The notes beneath the pieces are model-generated. The model was not told the DNA's origin. It saw only the letters and a list, made by a program, of their open reading frames with translations, and ran no database searches. Position numbers and translations under genes: made by a program. Positions 11,570 to 22,955 of a DNA stretch of 64,000 nucleotides are shown in pieces. Position 1 is the stretch's first letter. The number at the start of each line of letters is the position of its first letter. The stretch comes from Armillaria gallica (taxonomy: Eukaryota > Basidiomycota > Agaricomycetes > Agaricales > Physalacriaceae): NCBI GenBank assembly GCA_037576215.1, contig JBANDB010000015.1, forward strand, positions 1,612,001-1,676,000, read 5' to 3'.

Positions 11570-12960
11570 GGTTGTAACGCCTCCCTCGAAAATGGGAGCA
11601 GATTGCTGAAGTTGATATGACGCAATACACTTTTCGATTCAATCTTAGTCTCGAACTTTCTCTGTACTCACTGGCATTGCGGGGTAGGAATTTGGCTATA
11701 ACAGTCGGGTCGATTTTTGGTTTGCGCTGCAGCGCCCACTTCCCTCGTTTCCTTCCTTCCTTCCTTCTCTCTTATTCTTACTCTCGAAGTTGCCAGGCAG
11801 TCAAGGCAGGACAAGCAGGCCATGGTGCTCGCTGATTCTCGTCGCACCTACAGCGTGAATTCGAACCACCAGCATCAATGTCTTTTGAACCCTGTGCCTT
11901 CTTTCTATATGCTTACCTTGTGTTTTAACTCGCTGCGTGCGAGTCTACCTCGACGACTTGAGTCCTTTTCGCTATTAAAGGTACATTGTCAATCGAATAG
12001 CTTGCTCACGGGCACGACAACATGATCCTTAGAGTCGACGCTCGATGACGCAGAGGATACACTGCGACGATCGGTGGATAGCAGCTCGGTATTTGGGCAG
12101 ATCAGCGAGATGATTGGACTCGAGGTAAGGACTTGTCGTCTCTTGTTGGTTTTTGGGTGCTAACTTTGCTTGTAAAGGCGGCAAGATGTGGTGACCAAGC
12201 TTTGCTGGAATGAGCAGCAGTAGGCTGGTTTACTCTAATTTTATTACGCTAGCTAAGTGTCGATGCAGAATACATGTCTCTGCTTGACATGAGCACCTAT
12301 TGGTTACTCAAGGACCGACATCGACTGTTTGGGCATGGAGAAAAACATGAACACATGGTTCAATTTGCATGATCACGACAATGGTGAGTTTTTTTCTCCT
12401 ATTTCCGTTCGCCTGAGACGAACTGAAGTTTGTGTAAAAGATTGGACGCATCCTTTTCTGGCAGGGCTTGGACAAAGGGTAGGACAGGTTCACGGTGTCC
12501 GGATGGACGAATCGAATTGAAGGTGCGGTTACAATACTATACATTCCTTGTTAATCTAACTACATGCAGTGTAGGTAGCACGCGGATCTGCACCCACGAC
12601 GAGTCTTTTCGGAAAGACTCCCAAGACTCCACTCCACCCAATTGCGCATCCACGGAGCGAGCCAAAGCTTCCGCCACGAGCTCCACTGACTGTCTCGTCC
12701 TTCATGTCGCTGTTCCAGGCATCCTTCTTACCTGACGGTCCGATGAGGGACGTCGTGCTCGAGTCGGCGCTGTTGGAGACTGCGGACGACGTTCGACAAT
12801 GGAGGGGCAGGGAGCAAGGGAACGATGGGTGTCGGGAGGGTCGTTGTGTTATAATTATTAGCACGGGGGATGGGAATGGTTGGACGAACGGATGGGAGAG
12901 GGTTTATTTTAATTTTACCAAGAGAGCATCGTGTTGTGATTTTGATTGTTACAATTGTTG
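11570..12960 (+). pseudogene. Unknown gene X, block A copy
   Basis: Colinear with 50300-52000 of block B. The best kept piece is a small exon at about 12597-12735 reading S-L-F-G-K-T-P-K-T-P-L-H-P and then a Ser/Pro-rich stretch ending in M-R-D-V-V-L-E-S-A-L-L. Where block B has ATG before this piece, block A has ACG. Upstream exon-like pieces with GTAAGG donors are at about 12030-12124 (ending S-E-M-I-G-L-E). I recognise no family. Confidence 0.3.
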
Positions 12961-13035
12961 ATCCTAGTTCCACGAATTATCATGATGGAAGAGACATTAA
13001 ATAACTTGTTGTTGATATCTATATTTACAAGTAGT

Positions 13036-16033
13036 TGTTGAAGGATAACAGGAGAATACTCTCAACGCTGATGGCAATGAATATGATAATGAGAGCCCAT
13101 GTAACTGATGCAGGTCCCGAGGACTGGGACTGGGATGTTGTACCATTTAACACCCATTCTGTTGCATGTTCCTCAGCAAAACACCTGCTGCATACAAAGA
13201 TCTACTCACCTCCTGTGGAAGGGTCAAGGATCTCAAGGAGTGGCCACCCGAAATACTCGCATACATCAGCGCCATCGCGTACGGGATCGAATCCGTGCTT
13301 GGCATTTAACTCGGGTATGTTTAAATGAGAATGAGCCATGTACTTCCCACATGCCTTCCCCGACTCGTTACCGCAGACTTCGATAGTAAAAATGTCTTCC
13401 TCCTCCATTGAATCTGCGCCGCAAACTCGGGAACAAGATACGACAGGCCAGGATTTAATTGTATTGGTCTCATAGTCAATGATTGGGGCAGTTATCGACA
13501 ATGAGAGCGCATGGTGGTACCGGTCTTTTGTGTTGCAGATATGACAGAAATCATAGTTGCGGTCCTTTGGGAAAAATTGAATCCAAAATATCATGTCTAA
13601 GTGTGTACAATGCAGTCAGCAGTTGATTCAAGCCAAACCAGCTGCCCACCTGTAATGATATATAGCTCAAGATCATCACCATAGCCCCTGGAGTGAAGAC
13701 ATGACTCTAGCTTGGAAGTCTGTGCAATCTGCGATTTCATAATCTCATTAAAATCTTCCCAACCTGTCTGGATGATAATCACTCCTGTTCTGATCACATT
13801 GTCCCATGAAAGCCCGATGGTCACCGACTCACTGACAATCAACAATCAGCAACATCAAAAGTTGGTCGACTGAATGACAAACTTGTCAAATGATGGATTA
13901 AAGTCTTTCACTAATGGCCCAATGTGCCAAGAAATGCCCCACTTCCACCTGTGTGACCAGGGCCAGACTCTCCTGACCAAAACTCGGTGTGGTGAAGAGA
14001 GATGCTGCAGATCACATAATATACTGCCCGGCGCATATGGGGCCTTTTGGTAATGAGGGCCGAAGACAGAATCATTTGACTGGGATGGTGGGGGTTGGAG
14101 TCGGTGCCTGTTGAAGGTTTGGGTCCACGACATCTTATCAGATGATGAATATTTCATATGATAAGCAATAATAGCTTCATAGCGATATTGTAAATCCCCC
14201 TTCCATGAACTTGAAGATGACATCCATCTGCTGACTGGACTGTGAAGTGGATTGCCCGATGCATCGCGTGCACGCGACTCGGTACCATGCGTGAGGCTAT
14301 ATTTGCCATGTTCCCATGTATAGGACAAGCCAAACAGGCCCAGCCAGTAATAAGTATAGCCTAGTAGGTCTCCAAACACGAGTTTCCCATATTCATTGAC
14401 ATAGAGGACTTCGTGTGCCTCATTCTTCAAAAGGATAATTATGCAAGCTTGAAGAAAATCATTCGCGATGTCACTGACCATGTTGGTTATGTTGTAAAGG
14501 CCATCACCTAGATATCTATAGCTTTCCATTGGCAAAACCTCCAAGACCGACTGTAGGAATGAGTACTATTGAGCAGTGGCCCAAGAAGAACTTTTGCGGG
14601 ATGTACCTGTAGGTCTTGATACTGAATGATGACACACCAGGAGATCAGCTGCTTTACTCAGAAACACAAAGAATCGTCTTTACCACTTCAGACAGGAATT
14701 GTGTGAACTGCATTGCAGACAAGCCATGGAGATAATATTTAAAAGGGACTCTTGTTGTGCCTGCCCACAGGAATTAATGGCAGAGGACATAGGAAAGGAG
14801 CGACACCCTACCATGAAGAAATATGATTGCAGGAAGATCAGGTGATCTGCATACACCAAAAATTTGGGGAAGATTTGGGTGCCTATTGTTGAGACGGGGT
14901 GATTCAGTCAGCTACACAGAGATGGAAAGCCGAACCTTTGTTTCATCAAAAAATCGAGGGCCTGATCAAGTTGCTAGAATACAGAGCATGTGGACCTTGC
15001 CAACAACACAGGGTAGTATACACTCACTTCTATCGTGTCCTCTCTGTCATCACCAGAAGCATGATATTTGCGAATGACTTTCCGTGTATCACTGTTCTCA
15101 ATGGTGCAATAACTGTCTTGGTAGTATCTAACGGTATGGTACTTCGTCAATGAATGAGTCACTGGTGCGATTATGTGGATGTCGCCTGGAATGACATCCC
15201 ATACCTGTAAATGTTGAATGACAGGAGTGGAATGATTGAAAATGACATACCGATCCCTTATAAAGACCCCGTTCTTGAGAACCCCATAATCTTGCCGAAA
15301 GATTTTGCATGTCTGAACTCTGCCAAGCACCCCAGGTGTGTATTTCTTCGATATTGTCCTTGATGGTTGATGTGACATTCCTCTCCGATGTCTCCACATA
15401 ACAAGTCAGAGTGTTGAATCCTGTGGTAATCTCATTATGGACATCGCAGAGCATGAATTGTGTCATGGTCGTTGTACGGATCTGCTGCCTGTTCACGAGT
15501 GAACAACAACAATGAGAATGAGTCACCTACCAGGAAGGAATCCTGAATCGCCTGCACTCATTGTCGTAAATTATTGATATCATCCGAGACCTTCTTGGCT
15601 CTCAAGTATTTCCGGATTCCCCGCTGATCCCTGCGTCCACTGTTCAGCTTGGAATGAAGATCAACCATGCACCTGTGCATCGATTGCATGAGGAAGTATA
15701 GATCAACAATGCAGGTCAACTCATGTCTGAAAATCAAGACAGATATCTTTGAAACACGAGGCACTAGTAGGACTATACTTGATGACGGTTTCCCTTATGA
15801 CAACCAATGTAGTGACAATCCTCTCAGCCAATTCTTGTAGATCCTTTTCATTCTTTCCAGCGCTCTGCAACTCTCATTAGTGTGGAGAGCAGGGAAAAAT
15901 AACGACATACCTCAATAGCTTCGAGAACGACTACCACACACTGGGCAGCACCCTTGATAAAAGGAAACGGGGCAAACTCACCTGCTGCAGCAGTCAACTT
16001 TGCGATCCTGAGACATGAGTCGATACTAGACAT
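13036..16033 (-). pseudogene. MLKL-like helical domain, pseudokinase and TM-tail protein, copy A
   Basis: The start ATG is at 16033. Exon 1 (16033-15911) and exon 2 (from 15864) encode an amphipathic helical domain (I-A-K-L-T-A-A-A-G-E-F-A-P-F-P-F) like the MLKL-type four-helix bundle at the front of many mushroom NLR and kinase-like proteins. Further exons give a kinase-like N-lobe (G-D-I-H-I-I-A-P-V, I-R-K-Y) and a piece with H-P-N-L-P-Q-I-F-G-V-C-R-S-P (about 14815-14885). Long unassigned exons follow (14544-13855, 13845-13597, 13594-13202), and a hydrophobic tail ends the gene (13040-13110). I see no intact catalytic loop, so a pseudokinase is likely. Defects: TGA at 15558-15560 where block B has CGG, a splice donor reading ATGAGT after exon 2, and loss of about 150 bases before the tail relative to copy B. 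A membrane-acting cell-death or signalling role is only inferred. Confidence 0.55.
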
Positions 16034-16281
16034 GATGGTGGAACATGGAGACCCCAATGGTACTCCAAAGGGGCAGGTCACCAAGATTCGGTGACCGCAG
16101 CTGTGCCGAACATGGCAGGTCACCGAGTTGGGTGACCGTGCTGGGTGCCTGAGACACCCAGCAAAATTTTTTTCTCTTACTGCTAGCACGCCTGCTGCCC
16201 CGTTTTTTTTGCTGTATCTATTCTATATTCTTAGCTTTACTTCACATCACACGTTCTCATCCCAAACGGAGCTTCAATCTC

Positions 16282-19200
16282 ATGATTACTGATGAAAACA
16301 TCGATCCAGAATTGTGGCTTCGGCAAGACCCTGCAGCTTCAGGCACGGGAAGCAAACCAGTTCGTTCATGCAATGCGGCACCTGAGAAGCGTGTTCGCAT
16401 GGTCAGAAACATTGTCCAGTCATGCTCGCTGATCCCGGACAAGGCTTCTGTTCTGCAGGAGGAGTATGAAGAGCAACTGTACATTCCTTTGAAGTAGTAT
16501 ACTAAAGAGAGCTGATGCTGAATCAATTGATGTATAGCACCCATTTCACCTGGAAGGACCCACTCCAACAGGAATGTGACCGCCTTGGTGTGGCCTATGC
16601 AAAGTCTGCAAATCTGGCAAAACTATGGAGTCTTCTGGCAAACTATTGGTATGTAAAATAGAGCTCAAGCCTCATTGTAATTATCTTGACCTTTATCTGT
16701 GAAAGGTATACACCATCTGCACTCTCAGAAGTTGCTCCCAAAGACAAAACCACACTGACAAGCCTTCCATGTTTGCCTAAAACACCACCACCATGTTCTT
16801 TCCGGCAATTACCCACATCTGATGATGCTTCGGCAAGTCCAAACATCCGATTTCATCTCCCACCCGACAGCAGTGACAGTGATCCTGATTTTCTCCATGG
16901 AATAGGAGTGGGAGATAATTCTGAAGTTGAGCTCCTTCATGATTATATGATTTCCAGTGATTGGTTTGCTGCTGAGGAGATTCTTGGTTATGATGTTGAT
17001 AATAAGGGTGAAGAGGATGATACAGTGAATGAAGCAGGTGACAATGATGAGGATTTGGATGATGATGGTAAGCTTATACCTAATTTTTCTATCAGGAATC
17101 TAATTTCTCCTGGTAGAGGTTTATGAGCTCTTTCAGAAGAAGACACGTGTACATGCAGCTCATTGAGCTGAAAACAATCGCCGGCCAGGTGGGCGAAAGA
17201 CACAGGCCTCATGTGTTCAGTCTCTTAATGTATGTACCTTGGCTTATAAAAAAGCACGTTCTGACTGTCTTTGTTAGGAATTTTTGGATATCAAATTTGC
17301 TGAGGGACAAATAAGGGATCATATTATTGATGTTCACTGCCTTCTCTTATTCATTACTTGGTTGGCTGAATGGCAAAAGTGTAATCACAAAAATGAGCCT
17401 ATTGCAGGAACTTTACTTGGGGCTGTAAGTGCCATGTTTGACTGCAGGTTTCTAGCTTGGAGAGGCTTACAGTGTTACACCGGCCAGTGAGACACCCAAA
17501 TAGAAATCGGGGCCTTGGAACAATATTAAATGGGGTCTGATTGGAGATCGGACCGCACCATTTGCACCATAGGTATTTCCTGTATAAAACATAGTATAAT
17601 TATGGACGCGGTGTGTGTGAAATTGTGTTGCGATAAGCTTATCAGTACGAAAAGTCAAGATCAGTCACAAAACCACTCAGTGAGACATCACAAAATTTCT
17701 ATATCAGGCAGGACTTTGGCAGAGAGTCACAAGTGTCACACGTCTCGCTGGCTTGATCAAAATTTAACAGTGGCTTACTCGCTGGATGCGAGCTCCTTTG
17801 GGTGTAAAAATTATCAGAATATATCTCTATTAGTCTTATAGCTATTATTTTGTAAACTCCGGGACCAAATGTGGTTCGGAGCGGCTACCCGAAGCTACCG
17901 TCTCACTGACCGGTGCTGTCTCACTGGCCGGTGTAACACTGTACTGCTGCTATTCTTTAGTCACAGCTTAAAAAGCTATTCTTTGCTGCCTTGCGAGTTC
18001 GTAAACTCCAGGATGCACAGGATCCTTCGCTTGCAAAAAGAAGACCTGCAACTAATGTATTGGTGTACGATGCCATCAAAGATCGCATGGATGCTGCTCT
18101 CACACGTTCTCGCAGGTGTGTACTCCCAGATTTATTGCTGAGTAATAATCTGAATAGTGAATCCTTTTATAGTGGTATAGACTCAAATGAAGATGCAGTT
18201 GATATTGTTGCAAACACATTTCTTGCTGGTGTTACATCTGAACAGCTGCTGAAAATTGCTCTGGGATTTTTACGGCATTGAGAATGTATGTTGTGTAACA
18301 ATTTTACTGAGAGAATTTAATTACTTACACCAGTCTCATCAGTGCACATTGCAGTCTTTGGACATCTTGCTTGGACATGTCAAATGGCAAGTGGGAATTG
18401 TGGTGATGACTTTCGGTCACTTCGACTTGCGGAACTCCAGCCATATGTCTGGCTTCATCCAAATAAGCAGATACAGGTATTCAGTGTTCTTGGAATGCAA
18501 GGAGAGGAAAAGGCTAATCGGAGAGGGATGCGAACGGTCAGTCATTATAGTTAAATCTTCATATCTCTCTCTCATATTTGTTCAATAGAAAATCAATCCT
18601 GTATACTCTGTTTTCATTGCGCATCATGATGCAATGTCATGCCCACTTGGAGCAATGATCTTTTACTTTTACTATATTCATGACTACTTCAAAATTGATA
18701 AGAAGATGAGTATTGACTACTCACGAAATTCATCTTGGCGACAGATCCGAGTCCTTCACTCTCAAAAGCTTCCTTCCATACCCTACAGTGATTCCAGCCT
18801 CCACAGCATCTACAATAATGCTTTCGATAAGGCCGATTTCAGTTCTAAAGTCAAGGTACATCTTCCTCGTCATCTTCTAGGATATCAACAGGAGAAAATG
18901 GGGTGAGCATAGCTCTTTTACATGACAGACAGGACAGACTTTCTTACTTCTTCTAGTGTTGATTCAAATGAAACAGCAAAGCTAGAATGGTCATATGGCA
19001 CTTATTTTGACACATATGCTCCTGCATTGGCAAAAACAGTACAGATTTATTACTCATTCACTATAGCAGATCACTGACTGATATAACCCTGTATTCAGGC
19101 AGTTTTAGGATGTCATGGATATAAGGCACATGAGGAGTATAATCCTGTATGGCATCATGTGGATGTTCCAAGTGAGTTTCTAAAATATGTGTGCCCAATG

Positions 19201-19662
19201 GCAGAGAACATCCGGGACTCTATTATTGGTAAGGACTATTGTATATTGCTTCTACTATTCTGACATCTTACCAGGCCAAGACAACCTTATCAGTGCAACC
19301 AAATACTGGCAGATGATTATTGATTTGCATCCTTATTTGTTCCAGGTAAGATTATTTGGTGTGTCATTGACTTGCAAAAAGCTCATTCTATTTTTCCTAG
19401 TGTGCTGCAACGATCTATCAGCATCTTCCAAACTCTGCCATCTTTCGATTACCAGCTTTGGACTGGCCTGATGTCCATGCATGGATGTCAGACAAATTTC
19501 CTGCTGATCTAGCTTCTATACAAGCAGAAGCAGGGGCACCTGTGGATCTTGGGCACCTACAAGATGATATCATACGCCAAGCTATGGAACAGTTGCGTAC
19601 AAGCCAAGCTGACCAAAATTCAAAACTCAATGCTATTATACTGGGTATCTCTGGACAATAAT
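16282..19662 (+). pseudogene. Ndc10-like (Crypton-type tyrosine recombinase-like) gene, 5' part
   Basis: A multi-exon gene starting at ATG 16282. Exon-like pieces: 16282-16494, about 16543-16650, 16708-17067 (acidic stretch), 17280-17424, 17961-18290, about 18353-18530, 18592-18902, and four more to 19662. Diagnostic features are G-D-D-F-R-S-L-R (about 18400-18423), a C-P-L-G-A-M-I-F-Y motif (about 18640-18666) and a V-H-L-P-R-H stretch (about 18855), which match the order of the Ndc10/Crypton recombinase fold. A conserved F-P-x-L-x-x-W-like end follows (about 19448). An in-frame TGA at 18279-18281 interrupts the frame, and a stop in the 17067-17280 exon is possible. The coding sequence breaks off where the 21.7-kb element starts and resumes at about 41352. 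Whether the protein is a recombinase or a DNA-binding descendant cannot be told from this. Confidence 0.6.
17470..17941. mobile_element. 472-bp Tc1/mariner-type MITE inside an intron
   Basis: The ends are perfect 25-bp inverted repeats starting CAGTGTTACACCGG, flanked by TA on both sides (17468-17469 and 17942-17943), the target of Tc1/mariner/pogo elements. A second partial copy of the end motif lies just inside the right end (about 17899). It holds no open frame for a transposase. The host intron has donor GTAAGT at 17425 and acceptor TTCTTTAG at 17960. Without the MITE and one TA it would be 62 bases, the normal size here, so splicing may have been kept. Confidence 0.88.
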
Positions 19663-19746
19663 GCGAGGTCTCGCGCGGTCTCACGGGATCCCGCGAGGGC
19701 GCGCGCGATCTCGCGAGGGAATCAGAGATCTTGCGAGATTGCAAGA
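19651..19746 (+). repeat. Left terminal inverted repeat of the 21.7-kb element
   Basis: Begins CTGGACAATAATGCGAGG and continues with repeated CG-rich words (GGTCTCGCG, GATCTCGCGAGG, GATCTTGCGAG). It pairs with the right end read on the minus strand. Most differences are C/T or G/A. The last codons of the broken host gene end in a TAA formed inside the repeat. Confidence 0.75.
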
Positions 19747-19945
19747 GGGTGGGTGCTTCCACACCTGACAGATAAGCAACCTGGGTGCTCCGAACGTGAC
19801 CGGAGGGGTGACACCTACTTTGGGCTACCACCTCCGCGCCCTCCTGTAATAAATAAATTCAATAAGTTTATTATACTCAAACAATTTCCTCATCGCTGCA
19901 CGCGGTTTTTAGCACTGCCACCAATCTCAACCTCTCTCCTGGAAC

Positions 19946-21824
19946 ATGACCACCGTACAAATTGAGCGCGTCAACAACTCATGGGCTGAGCTCTGCCACT
20001 CTGTCAACCGCATCCTTCAGGCCGGCAATGGTGATCCCCACCGTATTCAGCTCCAGATGAACGATCTCGCCCTGTGGGAACAATATTGGACAGAGGTTTG
20101 CCTTTATGTAAACCATTGCGATCAGCTTTCTCACTCCCATCTTACAGAACCAGGTGTATTTCTCTGACGAATATGTCGCCATTATCAATGCCAGACTGGA
20201 CACTATGAGATCCTCTTTGACGGCCGCGCTATTCATCTCTAACGATCCACCCACACATCCACCTCTGCTACAACCCAAGTCCAAGGTATACACAGGGAGG
20301 AAAGGCCGACCGCGTGCTGATATCAACCCGACCATACTGGAGTTGCTCACTCAAACCCATGGCTCAGCTGCCCGGATCGCTGACCTCTTCGGCACACATC
20401 CACGGACAGTAACCCGCCATCAGCAACGTGCTGGATTCAAGGAAGCCAGACAGGCACCTTTCCAAATGGTGGTAGACGCCAATGGGCACGAACACACGAT
20501 ACATACACCCACCAGACCGAAAATGTCTGACATTGACGATGAGGAGCTTGACAAGCTTATTGATGGAATTTTGGGTCGCTGTCCAGGCTATGGACGTGGC
20601 CAGATCAAGGATGCGCTTAATTGTCTTGGTCATCGCGTTTGTAGACAACGCATAGCTGCTGCCAAAAAACGAGTCAACGGCCCGAACCTCACTTTTGGCC
20701 AGCGACTCCTCGCCCGGAAGAACTACTGTGTGCCCAGTGCCAACTCCATGTGGCACCATGATGGTAATCACCGTGAGTTGCACCTTTGGTTTGCTGCTAA
20801 AGGCCGCTAACATGCCAGTAGGACTCATCCAGTGGAAGATACTGCTTCATATCTTCGTTGACGGCAAAACTAGGGTCGTCACGAACATCCGTGTGAGCAA
20901 TTCAAACTGACCATACATTGTTTTGATGGTTTTTTTGGATGCCACACTGATCTGGGGTGTTCCGAAACACTTACATGGTGACCATGGTGTTGAGAATCTA
21001 TATACTGCACAGTGGATGGAGAATTACCGAGGCGTGTTAACGAACCCTTACATCTGGGGCCGGTGAACTTATGTTTTCTCCAGTGAAGACCATCCATGTC
21101 ACTGAAGCATCCCCAGGTCCGTTCACAATACTTGGGCAGAACGGATGTGGGTAGAGACATCCAGAAGTTGGTGTGACCATTGGTATGACTTTTTCATGGA
21201 GCTTGAAGCCAGCTATGGTCTGGATCACGACAATTCTGCCCACATCTGGTTACTGCAACACCTTTTCCTTGCAAAGATCGATGAGCAAGCACAACTTTGG
21301 GCGGATGATTGGAACAATCACAAGATTCTGTTGGAGGGCAAGCGTCCCGAAACCCCATACAACATGTGGATTGAAAGTCAGCTCATGGATGGGTTGCGAG
21401 GCCTCGAACACGTCTCCCCCACTGACCCCCGTCATGTCGATCCATTTGCCGCTATACCCAACATGGGGGTTAACCGTGACATCCTCACCCTCTTGGAACA
21501 ACATCATCAGGCCCTCACCCCTGAGGTCCTCGCCCACCTGGATGATGGCAGAGGAGACGTCCCATTGCCTCAGAACTGTTAGTTTATCTGTCAATGCCTC
21601 TCCAGACTTTACTGACCACTTTCTTGGAAGTTCCGGCAGACTCGTTGGCGTATGTACCCTGTGAACCTCCTAACTGCCCACTGACACCGGAGGAGGTGGA
21701 CGTGCTTGACTGCACCATTGCAACCAGTCCCGGAATGGGAGATGAAAGTGATTTGGGCCGGCATGTACTTTGGATCCATGCCTTGCAGACACTCAATGCA
21801 ATCATGGCTCATCGACTCGCTTGA
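19946..21824 (+). pseudogene. DDE (rve-like) integrase/transposase of the giant element
   Basis: Five exons fit with clean GT...AG borders: 19946-20095, 20148-20772, 20819-21062, 21117-21577 and 21631-21824. After a helical N-terminus comes an HTH-like region (G-R-K-G-R-P-R, then A-A-R-I-A-D-L-F-G-T-H-P-R-T-V). The integrase core follows: first Asp in W-H-H-D-G-N-H (about 20750), second Asp in L-H-G-D-H-G-V-E-N (about 20970-20996), then V-H-N-T-W-A-E-R with the third acidic residue. The downstream A-H-I-W-L-L-Q-H and W-N-N-H-K motifs match the fungal and animal integrase-core family I know. One in-frame TGA at 20908-20910 interrupts exon 3 in a V-S-N-S-N context where arginine would fit. Otherwise the gene is open to its end. 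Confidence 0.82.
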
Positions 21825-22012
21825 CTCGTTCTACTGGTAGTGGGAAAAATGTAATAAATGAGACATGACTGATCGGTGGTGTAATGTGTGACAGGATAGA
21901 GTGTGTAACAGAAGGGATCCTCCAGTCATGTGATCAATCAGAAACTTTGTATTTGGACGAGTATGACGTCGTTGTGATGTGACCAGCAAATTGGTCAGTC
22001 ACATCACGCAGA

Positions 22013-22860
22013 CTACAAATTGACCAAAAGGATCTCCGCTTCGTCCAAAAGTTCCCCTCGGACCAGGCCATTCATGCCATCCTCAATCGCGTTGAGCAAT
22101 TCCGCATGAACCCAATTATGAGTCAATGTGTATTCCAACTCTGCGTCGTCAACATGTCTGTACACCGTGAGCTCGTGCAGAATTTCAGTGAGGTCAATGC
22201 TAGCCATGGCCTCCAAAGCATTCGAGAGTTCATAATCCACATTGACAATGCAACCGCCCATATTGTCATTAATTGCAGGGAGGAAAACCATTCTAGCCAC
22301 TCCCTCAGGCTACATAGCGCATGTCAGGTTACTGAGGCAGGTGCAAGGGATTATAATTGTACGTACCAAGGGACCCCTCCAAACCTTGCAAAAGAACTAT
22401 GGCACCGACTTAGTCAGAACACATCAAAACGACAAACACACAAACCTTGATCTTCGACTCCTGCCCTGGATTCATATGAGGAAAGGCTGCTGCATATAGC
22501 ATTTCATAGCATAGAGACGTCCATTCAAGCAAACGAACACCTGGAGGGTAGGCCACCGCACCGTTCCAGTTGCCATGCGGATGACCAGTTGTAATGAGGT
22601 ATGTGGACAACGCGTTCTTCAGCCCATCCAGCATGCATTCGTAGTTCTCCGCCTCTTGCGGCGTATGAATTGGATGCAGAGCAAACGTCAAATTGGGCAG
22701 GATGTTGTCTTCCACCGAGGGAATGCCCTGAAACCGACCGATTGATCTACAATCCCACGGTCAGGTCAATGAGACACACAGAGATTTCGACTTATGAAGG
22801 AAGTGTGTGTGCCTGCTGTATAGCCGCATTCACGACGTCTATCATGGTTAACGAAGACAT
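22013..22860 (-). pseudogene. Unknown cargo gene 1, splice donor apparently lost
   Basis: Start ATG at 22860 (M-S-S-L-T-M-I-D-V-V). The first exon runs to about 22794, where the donor reads ATAAGT directly after a C; GTAAGT would restore a normal intron ending TTGTAG (about 22746). The second exon runs to about 22445 and a third exon covers about 22300-22013, ending L-L-V-N-L. The product would be about 240 residues, with many acidic residues and helices at the C-terminus. I recognise no domain. It is the first of several minus-strand genes next to the integrase. Confidence 0.45.
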
Positions 22861-22955
22861 GGTTCGATAGGAAAAGGGACAAGCACTCCTAGGTTCCTGG
22901 TCTTAAAAATGTCCCACAGCTATTTGATTTGCTAGTCTAATGAAATACGGGAAGG

